A stretch of 64,000 nucleotides of DNA, from positions 11,312,086 through 11,376,085 of the forward strand of contig NC_134528.1 of NCBI RefSeq assembly GCF_027942865.1, given 5' to 3'. The translations under genes were made by a program, and so were the position numbers. How positions within the stretch are numbered: position 1 is the first letter of the stretch; the number at the start of each line of letters is the position of its first letter. Under the pieces are notes generated by a model. The model did not search any database and was not told where the DNA came from. It was given only the letters and a program-made list of their open reading frames with translations. Shown one piece after another: positions 11,001 to 22,785 of the stretch. Source of the DNA: Odontesthes bonariensis (Eukaryota; Chordata; Actinopteri; Atheriniformes; Atherinopsidae).

Positions 11001-14000
11001 CAATTCGGACACTGAAGAAGATGACTTTGATGGTTTTAGTGCGCAGGAGGAAGATGAAGAAGGCGATCAATGACTTTTCCCGGTAGGCTACCGTTTTTTT
11101 TTAACCAGATGTGTTACAGGCACCGTTTGAAAAAAGAAAAAAAGCGTTTGCAGTATGTATTTGTTTATGTTACCATACGCATTTAATTAAGAGTTCTCAC
11201 GTGTAACATCTTTCTGTGTAAATATCTCATATTACAATGTGGACACCCGCGGCTCATAATCCGGTGCGGACTATACAAGTACAAAATGGATTTTCTTTTT
11301 AAAATTAGAGGGTGCGGCTTATATTTAGGTGTGCTCTAAAGTCCGTAATTTATAGTAGTTGTAAAGTAGTTTACAGCTACTGTACTAATTTTCAATAAAC
11401 GGGGCCGAAGATATATACGGAGCCTTGTGCTCCTAAGGTTTCTTCCCCCACATCAGATGTTTAGTTCACTGCTTGAAGACAGATGGGTCAGAAATTGGAG
11501 GACAAATGCAGTTTACTTGTATAATTTTTGTTTCTTATTCTATTTAATCAAGATTTTAAATCAGTAAATTCCTGGTTTAAATGAACTTGTGCACAGAAAA
11601 CTGAAGGAATTAGAAACATATGCTTTGAGTCTGTCAGTGAAAATCTAAAATGAGTCTCGTCTCTGTGAAATCATTTTATACGGGCAAAGTCTTTCCTCAT
11701 TATAAGCACAGCAATATGGACCCTTTAATTACCCTACACTGATTTTTCTTGTGTTCTGGGATTCAGTGCTCGTCTAAAAAAGAAAAATGAACCACAAGTT
11801 GATTCTACCATTAGATTCCTACAAGGTTTTATCAGGTTTTTGTGATTGAAGGATCCGCAGGAGAACACGATGAGAGAAAGTCTTTGCGGTCTCACCAGCG
11901 GCAGCAGGCGAGGGTAGAAAAAGACGTGGGTCTCGGAGACGTCCATGCAGCCGATCAGCTGCCTGAGGTATGCCCGGTCGTCCAACGAGACGTCGGCTCC
12001 TGGCAGCAGCACGTCACTTTTCAGCACGCAGTTCAGATAAACGGGGAGCAGCTTCATGCATTCTGGGAGAATCAGCTGGAAAATAAGATATATGGATATA
12101 TGGAAATATGGATGAAGCTACATTTGTCAACCAAGTCTGACTCTTATTAAGATCTCTATCAACAAAAGGAGAGTCAGAAATCTTAGAACAATAATAATTA
12201 TTATGAATTAACATATAATTGGCATTGTTTACGTAAACTACATGCAGTTTTGGTGGAAATGATATGAAGTGGTAGTGTATGGGCTAATTCTTCCAGTACC
12301 TGACCAGCAGATGAAGGACTAGCACAGTTCTTTCTATAGCAGGCCAGAATCTGAGCACACTGGTTAATCAGAGTGTCTCTCACTGCCTTTGTGGGGTTGG
12401 TTAGGATGCCACGGAAAGCTGCAAGACATGAAAATACACATACACACACACTTACTCAGAGAACTATGAACAATTCATGAACGAGCAGGAACTAATAAAC
12501 CAATAACTGGTTAAAAAGAAGCAGTTACATTGCTCTCTGACAGAAACACAACATTTACACCTTTTTTTGCACAATGAATGAAGTCACAAAGCTGCACAAG
12601 CCGCAGCTTTCTATTGCTGTTTTCCACGAGAGCAGCAAAGTCCTACCACCTCTCATTTAATTCTCCGCTTACACCTAGTCGGAGTTCCGTTTGTCATCGA
12701 GCCGTGATTTAAACGAACAGTTCTGAGCGGTGAACCAAAAAAAAAAAAAAAAAAAAAACTTACCGTATTTGGAGAGGAAGTTGATGATTGTGTCTGTCTC
12801 GCAGTTGCGGTAAAGGTCAGCCAGCTGAGAGCAGCAGTTGACCGACATGTTGTGAATGCGGAGACGCCGCTGCCCGCTGCAGCTCGTGTACAGAACGGCA
12901 CACTGCAGAAACAGGGGAACATACATTTCTTAGAAACAAACATCTGCTGCGTTTATATTTTACTTCTATAGTTCCGATTCAGAGTCCTTCAGATCCTGCT
13001 GGCTGCCATTCTATCTTTCTACAACGGATTCAACTTAGCACCAATTTCCTGAGCGAACTGTAACTGTAAACTCAGATCAGGGGACTGATAAGAAAACCTG
13101 CAGCACCATGAGTTTTCATCACTGGTATTTTTTAAAACCGATTTAAAACTATGAAGATTTCTACTCAATTCATGGAGAACACGCGCACCTGCATGAGCGC
13201 CCCCGTCTCTTCGCTGAGCTTGTCATCGTGTTTTAACTCAACAGTGATGACCTTGTCACAATCCAAACCTGCCAGCTCCACGTCGGTGGTGTTACTCATG
13301 TAAAAGGAGCCGAAGAAGTCTGTCGCTCGGATACCTGAGGGATGGAAAGTGAGGAAGCGTTTGTCGCATGCTGCATCTCTCAGCCTGGATTAAATATTTT
13401 TGCTTTGAACTACTGGAATCCTACCCGTGCTGGTTCGGACCCTCATAACGGCATCAAAGCCGACTGGTTTCTGAATGTCTCGTCTGAGGTCTTTCAGGAA
13501 TCGCTCCTGATCCGACTGAGCCTGGGAGGAGAGAAAAAAAAAAAAAAAAAAAAAAAAATACATCGCTATGTCACTGCATCAAAAGCTTTCAAATAACTAA
13601 AACCAAACACATACACACAAAAGAATAACATCTACACAACAGCATTATAAACTGCAAGCAATAATCCCCTGAATAGACTCCCTGCATATAAATTTGGTGC
13701 AGATGTGCACCGAATGTGAGAGGGGAAGACGGCGACTTTTGCTCACCTGGAAGTAGGTGTATTTGTAGACTGAACCTCCAGTGGAGACAGGAACCACTCC
13801 TAACGTTGCAACGTCCACATACTGATTGGGGAAGAGGAAAAGATCCACACAACAGCCCTGTGCTACACACTCCTTAGCCAAGCCGTTGTAGAAACCAACC
13901 TGCGGCTGAAACAGAGACTGTGGAGGACAGGAGAAGACGAGGAGTGAGTGTGGAATAACAACAACAACCGGAGCACAAAATTACCCCTGGCTGCAGTCAT

Positions 14001-17000
14001 GTTTACCTTCTCTTTGTCAGTCCCAATCAATTTCTTGTCTTCTCTGTTCTTTAGTTTCCCAGGAGCCTCCGCGATGGGCAGAGAGGTGTGAAACACAAAC
14101 AGCTTCCCTGCACAGTCAGCAGCCTGAGGACATGAGAGAAAGCAACATCAGATCAGCCGCCACATGAGCAACACTACAAACATCCCGCTGTGCATTCAGA
14201 TGCATTAAGATCTACACATGCCATCTCAACTTCCTTTCTATTGGCTATGGTTTTATTTATCCTCAAACTGACCCAACAATCTCTTTACCTTCAGTGCCTC
14301 CAGGCCTGCCTGGATGACGGGTCCAAAGACCGTCTCAGTCTCCCTCGTGTCTGCAAACATCTCCGGGATCTGATCCAGCAAACTGAGTAACATAAATGTT
14401 GTGTCATGAAACCAAATCAAACGTGTCTCGTTTATATGCGAACGCTTGCTTCACGTCTACCTACCTCTCGATAACTTGCCGGCTTTCGTTTACGTTGACC
14501 AGAAAGCCGTCAAGCAGGGGCACAAACATATCCGAAACGTCCGACACCACCAGCATCTGGGGCTGGGCCAGACTCGCCTTCACATTGTAGAAGTGCAAAA
14601 CCTTGTTGTAGGTGACAAAACCCACCCGCACCACAGAGTCCATTTCTGGGTTTTCCCTGAATTCAGTAAAGAGGGGACAATAACAAGAATAAACGTCAAT
14701 ATTAGATAAAACGGTAGCAAATCCTTCTTTGGACGAGGGAATATTTTTTTTCCCCTCTCCTGTTAATATAGGTGTTTGAGTACCTTGGCAGGAGGTCTAG
14801 CAGGCTTTTGAGTTCCTGGCACACTATGCTGACCATGCCGCTCTTCACAGCGTTGTAGGATACGTCGATCAGGAAGATGAAGGCTGGAGGTTGTGGAAGC
14901 TTGTTGTTCTGTTCGTGGCAAGAACAGGCATAAAAAGCGTAAAACACTGGAACCTTCAATCCAAACTTTTCCTATCTACTTGTAACCAAAATTCCAACCC
15001 TAACCATAAATCCAAGCTTAGACCCTTTCTTAATCTGCATCTCATAGATATGAATTAAGACAGAGATACTCATTGCGCGGCTCCTCAAACTTTAATTGGT
15101 GGCGAATACTGCACAGTATTAGGTATTTTTGATTAATTTTGTGTTTTTGTAGTATTAAGTATTTTTATTAAGTATTAATTAAGGCTTAATGGTGTTTCCT
15201 AAAGGGGGCTTTGTTAAACCTGGCAACGCAGCCTGCTTAAACCACCGTCACACTTGACCGCAGTGCACGCTAGCTCCTTTAGCCGGCGCGAGATGCAGGC
15301 ACAATGGATCGGTTTTTAATTAAAAAAGGGCAAAAACCAGCACAAAAACCATGCTCACCTTGAATGTCTCACTATGATTACAACAACAAACTACAAATAC
15401 ATAATGAAGAAAGTCAAGGACATGCATGTCAGCTTCTGCTCATCCCAGTATTAAGGTAAATGTGGTCTAAATTGAAAATGTATTGGCTGTGTCGTTTCTT
15501 TTTTTGTGGGATGTTTTATATGTAGAAATGCATATTTGCAAAAGGGGACTGAGTGTGTTGTCGTAAAAGTGGCTCTTCCCTTGATTTTGCTCTGCCAATG
15601 TGGCTCTTGTGAAAAAAATAGTGAGTATCTCTGAATTAAGACATAGCCACAGTTTAGTAATCAGGTCCCCAAACATTAATATGTCACCGGACGTGCTCTT
15701 TATATTCATAGGTACACAAACAGGCTTATTCTATAAGACCACAACAACAAAACACAGCTTATGAAATCATTTTGGCGGTTGTTAACTCTGAGCCCAGTCG
15801 AGATAAAGGTGGTTTCATAGAGAAAACGAACCGCTTCCATCTGACATCTTACCTTACAATAGTCAACGGTGGCCAGGAACTCATAGCTGCCCATTGACAG
15901 CTCGGGCCGATCGTAGCAGTCCACCCTCTTACCAGTGTGGTCCAAATGCTGGAAGTAATGTGGAGGCACTGTGGGGAACAAAAACACAAAAGGACGATAG
16001 GGGAACATCAGTACAGCGAGCTTGTTTTAGCTAGTCTGAATGTTTTCACATCAACACAGCCATACACTCACCCTCTGTGACACAGCTGCAGAACCCACAC
16101 TGGAAGCGGCGACCTCCCTCTATGAACTGCATGTACGGACACATGTAGGCCTTGCATCTGTTGCAGCGGATCGGACCACTCTCGCCGTGGTCCACGAGGT
16201 ACGGTGGGGTCTGACAAGAGGTTCAAGTCAACATCTTATACTCATCTGGATATCTAAGGCTTACAAACGTGATTCAAATGTTCTACAAACAAGTGTGGTT
16301 TCATCTAAAAAAAAAACAAAAAAAAAACCAAACATGGAAGAAAAACCAAAACATACACCCACTTCCCCCCGCAATAGCCAAATGATGCACCAAAAATACA
16401 GTCCAGTTCAGATGGATACTTGTTAGGATTGAGAAAAGCATGAGGCAACATCCCACAGACAAAAACTCAGAGTGTGTAGACTGCTGCACCGTGACACATA
16501 CAGATGGCCCAGACAGGGGTGAAATGAAGAGGAATTCCTCATTTCTGTTTCCGTCAGAGCATAAAATGTCATATTATAAGATAAGAGAAAACCAGCCACG
16601 TCCAATCCGACTTTACAACATAAAGGAGAAGGGGCGTCACTCACCTCGTCGAGCGGCAGCGTGGCGAGGGGCTTGATGGCGGCAGCCAGCGGCACCTGAG
16701 ACTGCTTGGCCATATCGGCTGTGCAAGGCACATTGTAGGCCGTACAGCGAATAAAGCTGGGACTGGCATTCCCTACACACAGACATAATTACTCCATTAA
16801 TATTACCACACAACCCAGACACCTTATTCAGATTAAAGGCAAGCATGTTTCAGTAAAGTCATCTTATCCTCTGATATCCGTTGAGATCATGTGAGAAAAG
16901 TGCCAGCTTTGGATGTTTAGAAGTAGAACAGACCTTGATCTTTGACCTGAAAGTTGGTGGTGACCAGTGGTGGGGCTTGACCCCTGACCCCTGTGGTGAA

Positions 17001-20000
17001 TGGCTCGGTGGTCTTAGCCTTGTCATCCTCTATTACCTGGATCTAAATGGAGAGATGGGATGAAGAATTGGCCTACTTTGCCCGCAGTCTCAAGCATATG
17101 TTACATATTGTCCCAGCCCAGTTCTTACAAAGTCTACAGGAACATGTAACACCCATGCAGCACAAAACTTTGCACATGCAAACTAAGAACGTCAACATCT
17201 GTAGACTTAAGTTTCACAGTGAGGGTGATGCATGGCACATATTCATGCTCGAGATGTTTTCAAACGCAGGACAAAAAGTATAAACAAAACTAAGTGAAAA
17301 CCTAAAGAAATGGGGCAGGATTTCAAGAGACATGCCTTCACATATGAAAACAAGGGCAGGTCAAATGCTGTAAGCGAGCATGCAGGGCATGGGGAGAGAA
17401 TTAAAGAGAGGGACGGCTGCCTAAGCTTTCTGATGACTGACTAAAGTTCTCACAAGCTAACAAAAGCTGCATTAAAATGTGGGCGAGGGTTATGACATCG
17501 AGTTCATGTCGAGGGGTTATTGAATTCACTAGAATCAGATACGTTTGGACCATCTATTTCACATTTGATCAAAAAATGTCCACAATAATTTATGTAATAT
17601 TTCACATAATCCCTGATCCCCAAATATTTACTCTGAAAGAAATGGGTTGGGATTTTGGGAAATCCTTTCTTGCCAAGAGTGAGAAGACAGACAACACGAG
17701 ATCATTCTGCAGTCCCAGTCATTTTCCAAATCAGTTGCTTTACAACTCAGATCTTGCTGTGATAAGCACAGAGCTAGAACATGTTCCTTAATGACTTCAA
17801 GAGGTACAAGAAGGCAGACATGAATGTGAATGCCAGAATGCAGGTTTTCCCTGTTATAAATGGCCCTGCCACGAGATGAGCACTGCTCCGAGTTTCACCT
17901 GTCCGTGGTTTTCATGTTTTGGCTAATCGGCGTATATTTCAGTCCTATTGGACACAGAAATTATAAAGGACGGCCGATCCATTTTGTAATGGAGCTTAAC
18001 TTTAACAGCGGCCATTTTCACACAACAGTTTGCTGTTGCTATGTCGATGCAAAACTACACATCCTGTATTCGGCCACGCTGGCTCTTCCCTACTTATACA
18101 CAAAGACTTAAAGGGATAGTTCGCCTCTTTTGACATGAAGCTGTATGACATCCCATATTAGCAATATCATTTATTAAAATGATATTGCTAATATGGGATG
18201 TCATACAGCTTCATGTCAAAAGAGGCGAACTATCCCTTTAATTTCAGCTCGCGAATGCAACTTAACAAGATGGGTATGTGTAACAAAGGAGCAATAATTC
18301 CACCTTAAATGGGCATTGTGAAAAGGGATATTATGCTGGCTTTGAGGGGTGAGGAGGAACAGTTAGTGCAATCAGGCAGAGGGGACAGGATGAAAAAGTG
18401 ACAGAGACGGGCACACAGGAAACTTACTGGGCTGGGGATAGCATCTGGATCTATTCTATGTCTCGACTTCTGCACTGCCGGCATGTCAGATGCTTGCTTT
18501 ACATTCAAAAGTTTGTCCAGCAAATTGTGCAAAACAAGACAAAATAAATAAATACAAAGAATGAAAAGATTAAAAAAAGGAGCGAGAGAAGACATAACCA
18601 CAACTAGACTGCTGAGTAGTAGGCAGAACTGTTGTTATTAAGACAGAAACTGCTCAGTAGTATTGGTTAAAGATTAGTGGTGTTGTAGAGTTTGACAGTC
18701 AAGTGCAAGTAGCTTTAAACTGAGCAGCAGCCCAACAAACATGCTAAATATTTCCATATGAAAACGAGGACTATAAAAAGGTTCCAACAACACAGGAATA
18801 TACACTGTTAGTGGGGGATGTGATGTCCCAAGCCGAGTAGACGAATATACTTATTGTAGTTATCTAATATTCGAACAGGTAAGTGTGAGAAAGTGTGGCC
18901 TAGACTACAGAGATGATTCACTTGCAAATATTTAACTCTTATTAAACTGTAAAGTGAACTAAATAACAATACTGACCTAAAACTATAACAATTACCTTTC
19001 TATATGGCTTTAATTTTATGATGTTACATATGACATTTGTCAGAAGCAGACACAGATTCAGATGATGAAACATGTTACTGAAATCAGAAATAAGCAACTT
19101 CAATAACATATTTTCATCAACTTCACCATAGTTAAAGGTGCTGTTATTCTGGACAACAAAGTATTGAGAGATATTTTGAATTTTCTGTCCACCATCAACA
19201 TGAGGAGGACCGGTACACCTCTCAGTATCACAAACTGTGCTCGTTACTGTATAAAAGTGGTCAGAGGTCAGCGGGAGTTGTGGAAGAAACCAAAACATTT
19301 CCAGAGGAACAGCACATGCATTTAGCTTGCTCACCGGGCTTGGAATGGCATCTGGGTCAAGCCTTTTCTGTGCAGCTGGAGCAGGAGCTGGTGCCGGTGC
19401 TCCATAGTTTGGTTGTCCGGGATAAGGACCTGCATAACCCGGCTGAGGGCTTCTTACCTGCCCGAACGCACCTTGAGAAGACAAAAAAAAAAAAACAGCT
19501 GAGCAATGGAGAAAACAAACACTTGTTTCTTTAGGTCTAATTTATAGATACAGTCTTCTCACCGTTCTGTTGAGGGGGGTATCCTGCTTGCATGCCAGGC
19601 TGAGGAGGCAGCTGCTGCATGGCCCCAGGGGGGCCTGGTGGGCCCTGTGGTCCTGGAGGCAGGTGATTGCTCTGAGCCATGGAAGTAGGGGGCATCTGAG
19701 CTCTGGGAGGAGGGGGCCCTGAGTGGTAGGGGGATGGTTGGGATAGTGGGGGTTGCTGTTGTGGTGGCATGGGGCCAGAGTACTGGCCAGAGGCGGCCGA
19801 GGTGGGAGGAGGCCCAGGAGGTGGAAAAGACCCAGGCTGAGAGGATGGAGGAGATGCCTGAGGTTGAAAGGAGCCTTGGGCAGGCAGAGCTGGGCCTGTG
19901 GCAAAGGGAGGTTGGCTAACAGGTGGAGGTGCTGAGGAGAAAGGGGGCTGAGATGGCGGGAAAGACTGCTGTGCCTGGGAAACTGGGGGAGCAGACATTT

Positions 20001-22772
20001 GACCGGGTAGAGGCATAGAACCAGAGTAGGAGGAGGGCGGAAAAGTTTGCTGAGAAGGAGGTGGAGGAACAGAAGAGGTGAACTGCTGCTGAGAGGTAGG
20101 GGGAAGAGAAGAGTTGAAAGGCGGTTGAGAAGGAGGAGGTGGGCCTCCATAGTATTGCTGAGAAGCAGCAGGACCACTGGGAGGTGGTGGCTGGGTAGGA
20201 GCAGAGGACATCGGAGGAGGGGCCTGGGTGTAGGAGTTCTGAGGTGGAGCCGAGTATGCAGTACTGATGGGAGGCTGGGAGCTGTGAGGTGGAGCTGTAC
20301 AGAAAGCAAACAGTGTGATAATCTTCAAGTGCCCTACAGTTAATGACAGAGCTCAAACCAACTACAAACATCAAAATCTTTGGTGAGATGTGTGTATGTT
20401 GCACGTCATTGTCAATTTACACAAATAATTAACATAGCAGATAGCACAAATGCATCCAAATTTACCATATCCTGGCCCTGCAGGTGTCGGTGGTCCAGAC
20501 GTGATCTGCATCCCAGTCATCTGGTTTGTGACCTGCTGCATTGTGGGTGTAGGGCCGTAGTGTTGTGGATAAGAGGGGTGCTGTCCTGACACATTCATAC
20601 CTCCCTGGCTGTACGGCTGAGACACAGGAGGTCTACAAACACACAAATGTCATGTAAATAATGACCAAGATTTCTGTATTCAGGGCTCAGGAGAAAGAAA
20701 ACCTGATTTCCAAAGCTGAAATTTTCCTGGTGAACATTTTCTTGGCGAAGTATGTGGGGAACATTTTACGCGAATACATGTGCGGGGCAATCAGATTATA
20801 CAGTGAAAGTGATACAGGAGCTGGATGAAAGATGAAACCAGACTGTGAGAAACAGTTGACGCAACGCAGGGCCACGGCGTCTCACGACTCTGTGACAGAC
20901 ACGGCACCTTTCATCATTAAAACAGCTCAAATAAGATAGCCAAGCTTTCAAAATAACACTATACTGCTGCATGTGGCCATTCCTCTACTAGTAACCTGGT
21001 TAAACGCAGGCAAAACACACGGATCGACGTGACAATAAATCACAAAGCTTTCTGTGTTTCAAGTACAAAACGCACATTCGAAATAAGTAGCCAATATGTT
21101 AACAGTCGCGCTAACTTTTTTGTCTTGACAGCAACTGTTTTCTGGAGCCGTTCCAGTCAGGAGAATAATATCCGAGCCCAATGAGCTCATCTGGCTGTTT
21201 CATAGCACATAACCCAGCAAACAAAGCAAAACAACTCGAAATATCAGCAGCAATTGGATTTTGGATTACAAGCCAGAGCGACAGCCGTCTATAAAGAGAG
21301 GACACTCAGCCCGGCAATGGCATGTGCTTACACATATCAAGCCGGTGTAATGGACTCAGCTGAGTGATGACAGTGTCGTTGGTTAGAGCGGCGACTTCTG
21401 CGACGCAGGCTTGCACTCACACACATAGACATTTTGCCTCTGTTACTACAACCCTTACCGGCTAAGAGCTGTATAAGCAGCAGACCAGCTTCCACTTTTT
21501 AACTTATGAAGTAAAGGCTTAAGAATCCACACAGATTGTAAAAAAAAATAAACAAATAAAACAAAAAAAGATGAATCAACCGACAAATGTTACCTGGGTG
21601 GTGCCTGTGTCATGGGCGGGGGTCCATTTTGGATGTCCCCTGGACTGTGACTGTACTGATTATACTGTTGAGGTGCTGTGACAGGAGGGGGTCCAGAGAT
21701 GGGAGGACCCCTGGCAGGACCTGCAGAAAAGCAAAAGAGATGACTACAAAATAATAGGCGCAAAGAGTCAAGAACCCTGCATCAATCTATGTGATGTGGC
21801 GAGATCAGTGCTGTAGAGCCGACAGCGGGGGCCAAACATATTTTTAAACTGATAACATTTCAAGATTTTGCCTCTGGGGCAAGAACCACAGACCACATCA
21901 TGCAACCAGGACAGCACGCCGTGGTGGCCAGTCAGTTTCATGACACAAATGGCTAAAAGTGACCACAAGACATCTGACACTGTAAGGAGTCGTGACTGGT
22001 AAGTCAGTAAAAATTAGCTAAGAATCTATTATCGTTCGTGTGTAAAAATGCATAAAACCACAGGATATAAAAATCGAATTTGGGAGACGTATCTGACATC
22101 ATGTAAAGAGCAGTTTATATTTCTGGCCAATCAAAATGTCAGGTAGTAAGATGATTAAATATCTGTTGTTGAGGCTCAAAAGGTGTTTTCTTGCACATTA
22201 TGAGAAAGAGAAAGGGCATCGAGAATAAGGTCTCCAGATACAGAGATGATTAGATCATTGCAGGGCATGTGAAGTGTGAAATGAGCAAGAAACAGAGGTG
22301 AGGCAGTTACCTAAGTCAAGAGGAGAGGAGAGGTCAGAGACTGGGTTGGCTACCACAGCCTTAGAGGGAAAGCTTGTGAAAGGAGAATAACCTGGAATAC
22401 AAGAAAAGAGGGAGAGGGGGCATATACAAAGATGAAGAGTAATGCCTGAAGTTTAATGAAGGAATAAGAGGGCAGCTGAGATTCAGATTAGTATGCACAG
22501 GTACTGCGTTGTGTCACACGTGTGCGATCACATGGTGGGAAGCAGGTAGGGACGCTCCACGGTTACGGGCTTTGTCACTTGCATGTACTCCTGCTTTGGA
22601 GCTGCTGTTTACCTTGCGGCGGAGCCCCGGTTTGATAGGCTGAAGCGGGGCCGTTGTAGGGTGCATACGGAGCAGGGTATCCTCCATCCAGGGGAGCATA
22701 GCTGGGCTGACCATAGCCAGGTGGGGGCTGGCCGTACGGAGAGGCCATGGGAGTGTGCTGGTTTACATTCAT
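8074..22772 (-). CDS. SEC24C: SEC24C, COPII coat cargo-adaptor subunit (23 coding exons)
   Basis: SEC24 pairs with SEC23 in the inner COPII coat and selects cargo at ER exit sites. The product matches vertebrate SEC24C from end to end. Coding exons from 5' to 3' (minus strand): 22613-22772, 22311-22391, 21594-21720, 20466-20632, 19563-20294, 19335-19471, 16934-17042, 16645-16772, 16072-16210, 15853-15968, 14784-14908, 14465-14656, 14289-14382, 14007-14123, 13747-13917, 13425-13521, 13189-13334, 12764-12902, 12300-12418, 11896-12075, 9568-9753, 9009-9098, 8074-8214. All phases agree, giving 1230 residues against about 1094 in human; the surplus is in the N-terminal Pro/Gln-rich region (residues 1-460). 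The zinc finger uses Cys 563, 566, 585 and 588. The trunk follows from about 594, the gelsolin-like domain is near 1095-1180, and the end is QLLS. The start MNVNQ matches the family. The intron at 8215-9008 is GC-AG. The second coding exon (81 nt, phase 1-1) may be optional. Confidence 0.96.
10870..11357 (+). mobile_element. pogo-like transposon remnant in a SEC24C intron
   Basis: An open frame at 10873-11073 ends in a very acidic tail ([10 protein letters not shown] then EEDEEGDQ), the style of pogo/Tigger transposase C-termini. About 200 bp further on, repeated GCGGCTTATA-like motifs lead to AAGTCCGTAATTTATAGTA. This is close to the teleost pogo-type terminal repeat as I remember it. The 5' end and catalytic core are missing, so it is a decayed 3' fragment within the intron between the exons at 11896 and 9753. 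Confidence 0.45.
15061..15633 (+). mobile_element. Internally deleted hAT transposon with 8-bp TSD
   Basis: The ends are CAGAGATACTCA and its exact 12-bp complement, flanked by a perfect 8-bp duplication AATTAAGA (15053-15060 and 15634-15641). This is the hAT signature. Inside, an ATG at 15304 opens a 19-codon frame starting [10 protein letters not shown], like the N-terminus of some hAT transposases, and then stops. The catalytic part is deleted, so the copy is non-autonomous. It sits in a SEC24C intron. Confidence 0.9.
18108..18241. mobile_element. Perfect 65-bp-arm palindromic MITE with TTAA ends
   Basis: Arms 18108-18172 and 18177-18241 are exact reverse complements around a 4-nt spacer. 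Both outer edges are TTAA followed by AGGGATAGTTC. It is short, noncoding and lies in a SEC24C intron. It could form a long hairpin in the pre-mRNA. Confidence 0.95.
18428..18469 (-). CDS. SEC24C: Candidate SEC24C cassette exon duplicating the DPDAIPSP motif
   Basis: On the minus strand an acceptor (GTGCAG) is followed by 42 nt coding [14 protein letters not shown] and then a consensus donor GTAAGT. The exon is phase 0-0. The exon before it (19335-19471) ends in phase 0 with [10 protein letters not shown], and the one after it (16934-17042) starts in phase 0, so inclusion keeps the frame and duplicates the motif. A longer form using an acceptor at 18493 (65 nt, phase 1 to 0) could instead replace the upstream exon. 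Compared with the upstream copy over ten codons there are six synonymous changes and one Leu/Ile change, which points to selection on the peptide. The acceptor's pyrimidine tract is weak. I know of no such isoform in mammals. Confidence 0.6.
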
Positions 22773-22774
22773 CC

Positions 22775-22783
22775 TCAGTTCAT
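22775..22783 (-). promoter_or_regulatory. Two-codon uORF just before the SEC24C start
   Basis: In the exon carrying the start (5' boundary at 22785), ATG AAC TGA is followed by only two bases and then the SEC24C ATG at 22772. A minimal uORF this close could tune initiation or force reinitiation. It is visible directly; any regulatory effect is inferred. Confidence 0.6.
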
Positions 22784-22785
22784 CC

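Noticed and set aside
18428..18469. Copy of the DPDAIPSP exon as a processed or dead exon
   Set aside because: Considered, but intact splice sites, a consensus donor and almost purely synonymous change argue against decay, so it is kept as a candidate exon.
19542..20309. Alternative 255-codon minus-strand frame over the Pro/Gln-rich SEC24C exon
   Set aside because: A shifted reading of the same low-complexity exon. The SEC24C frame joins its neighbours in phase; this one does not.
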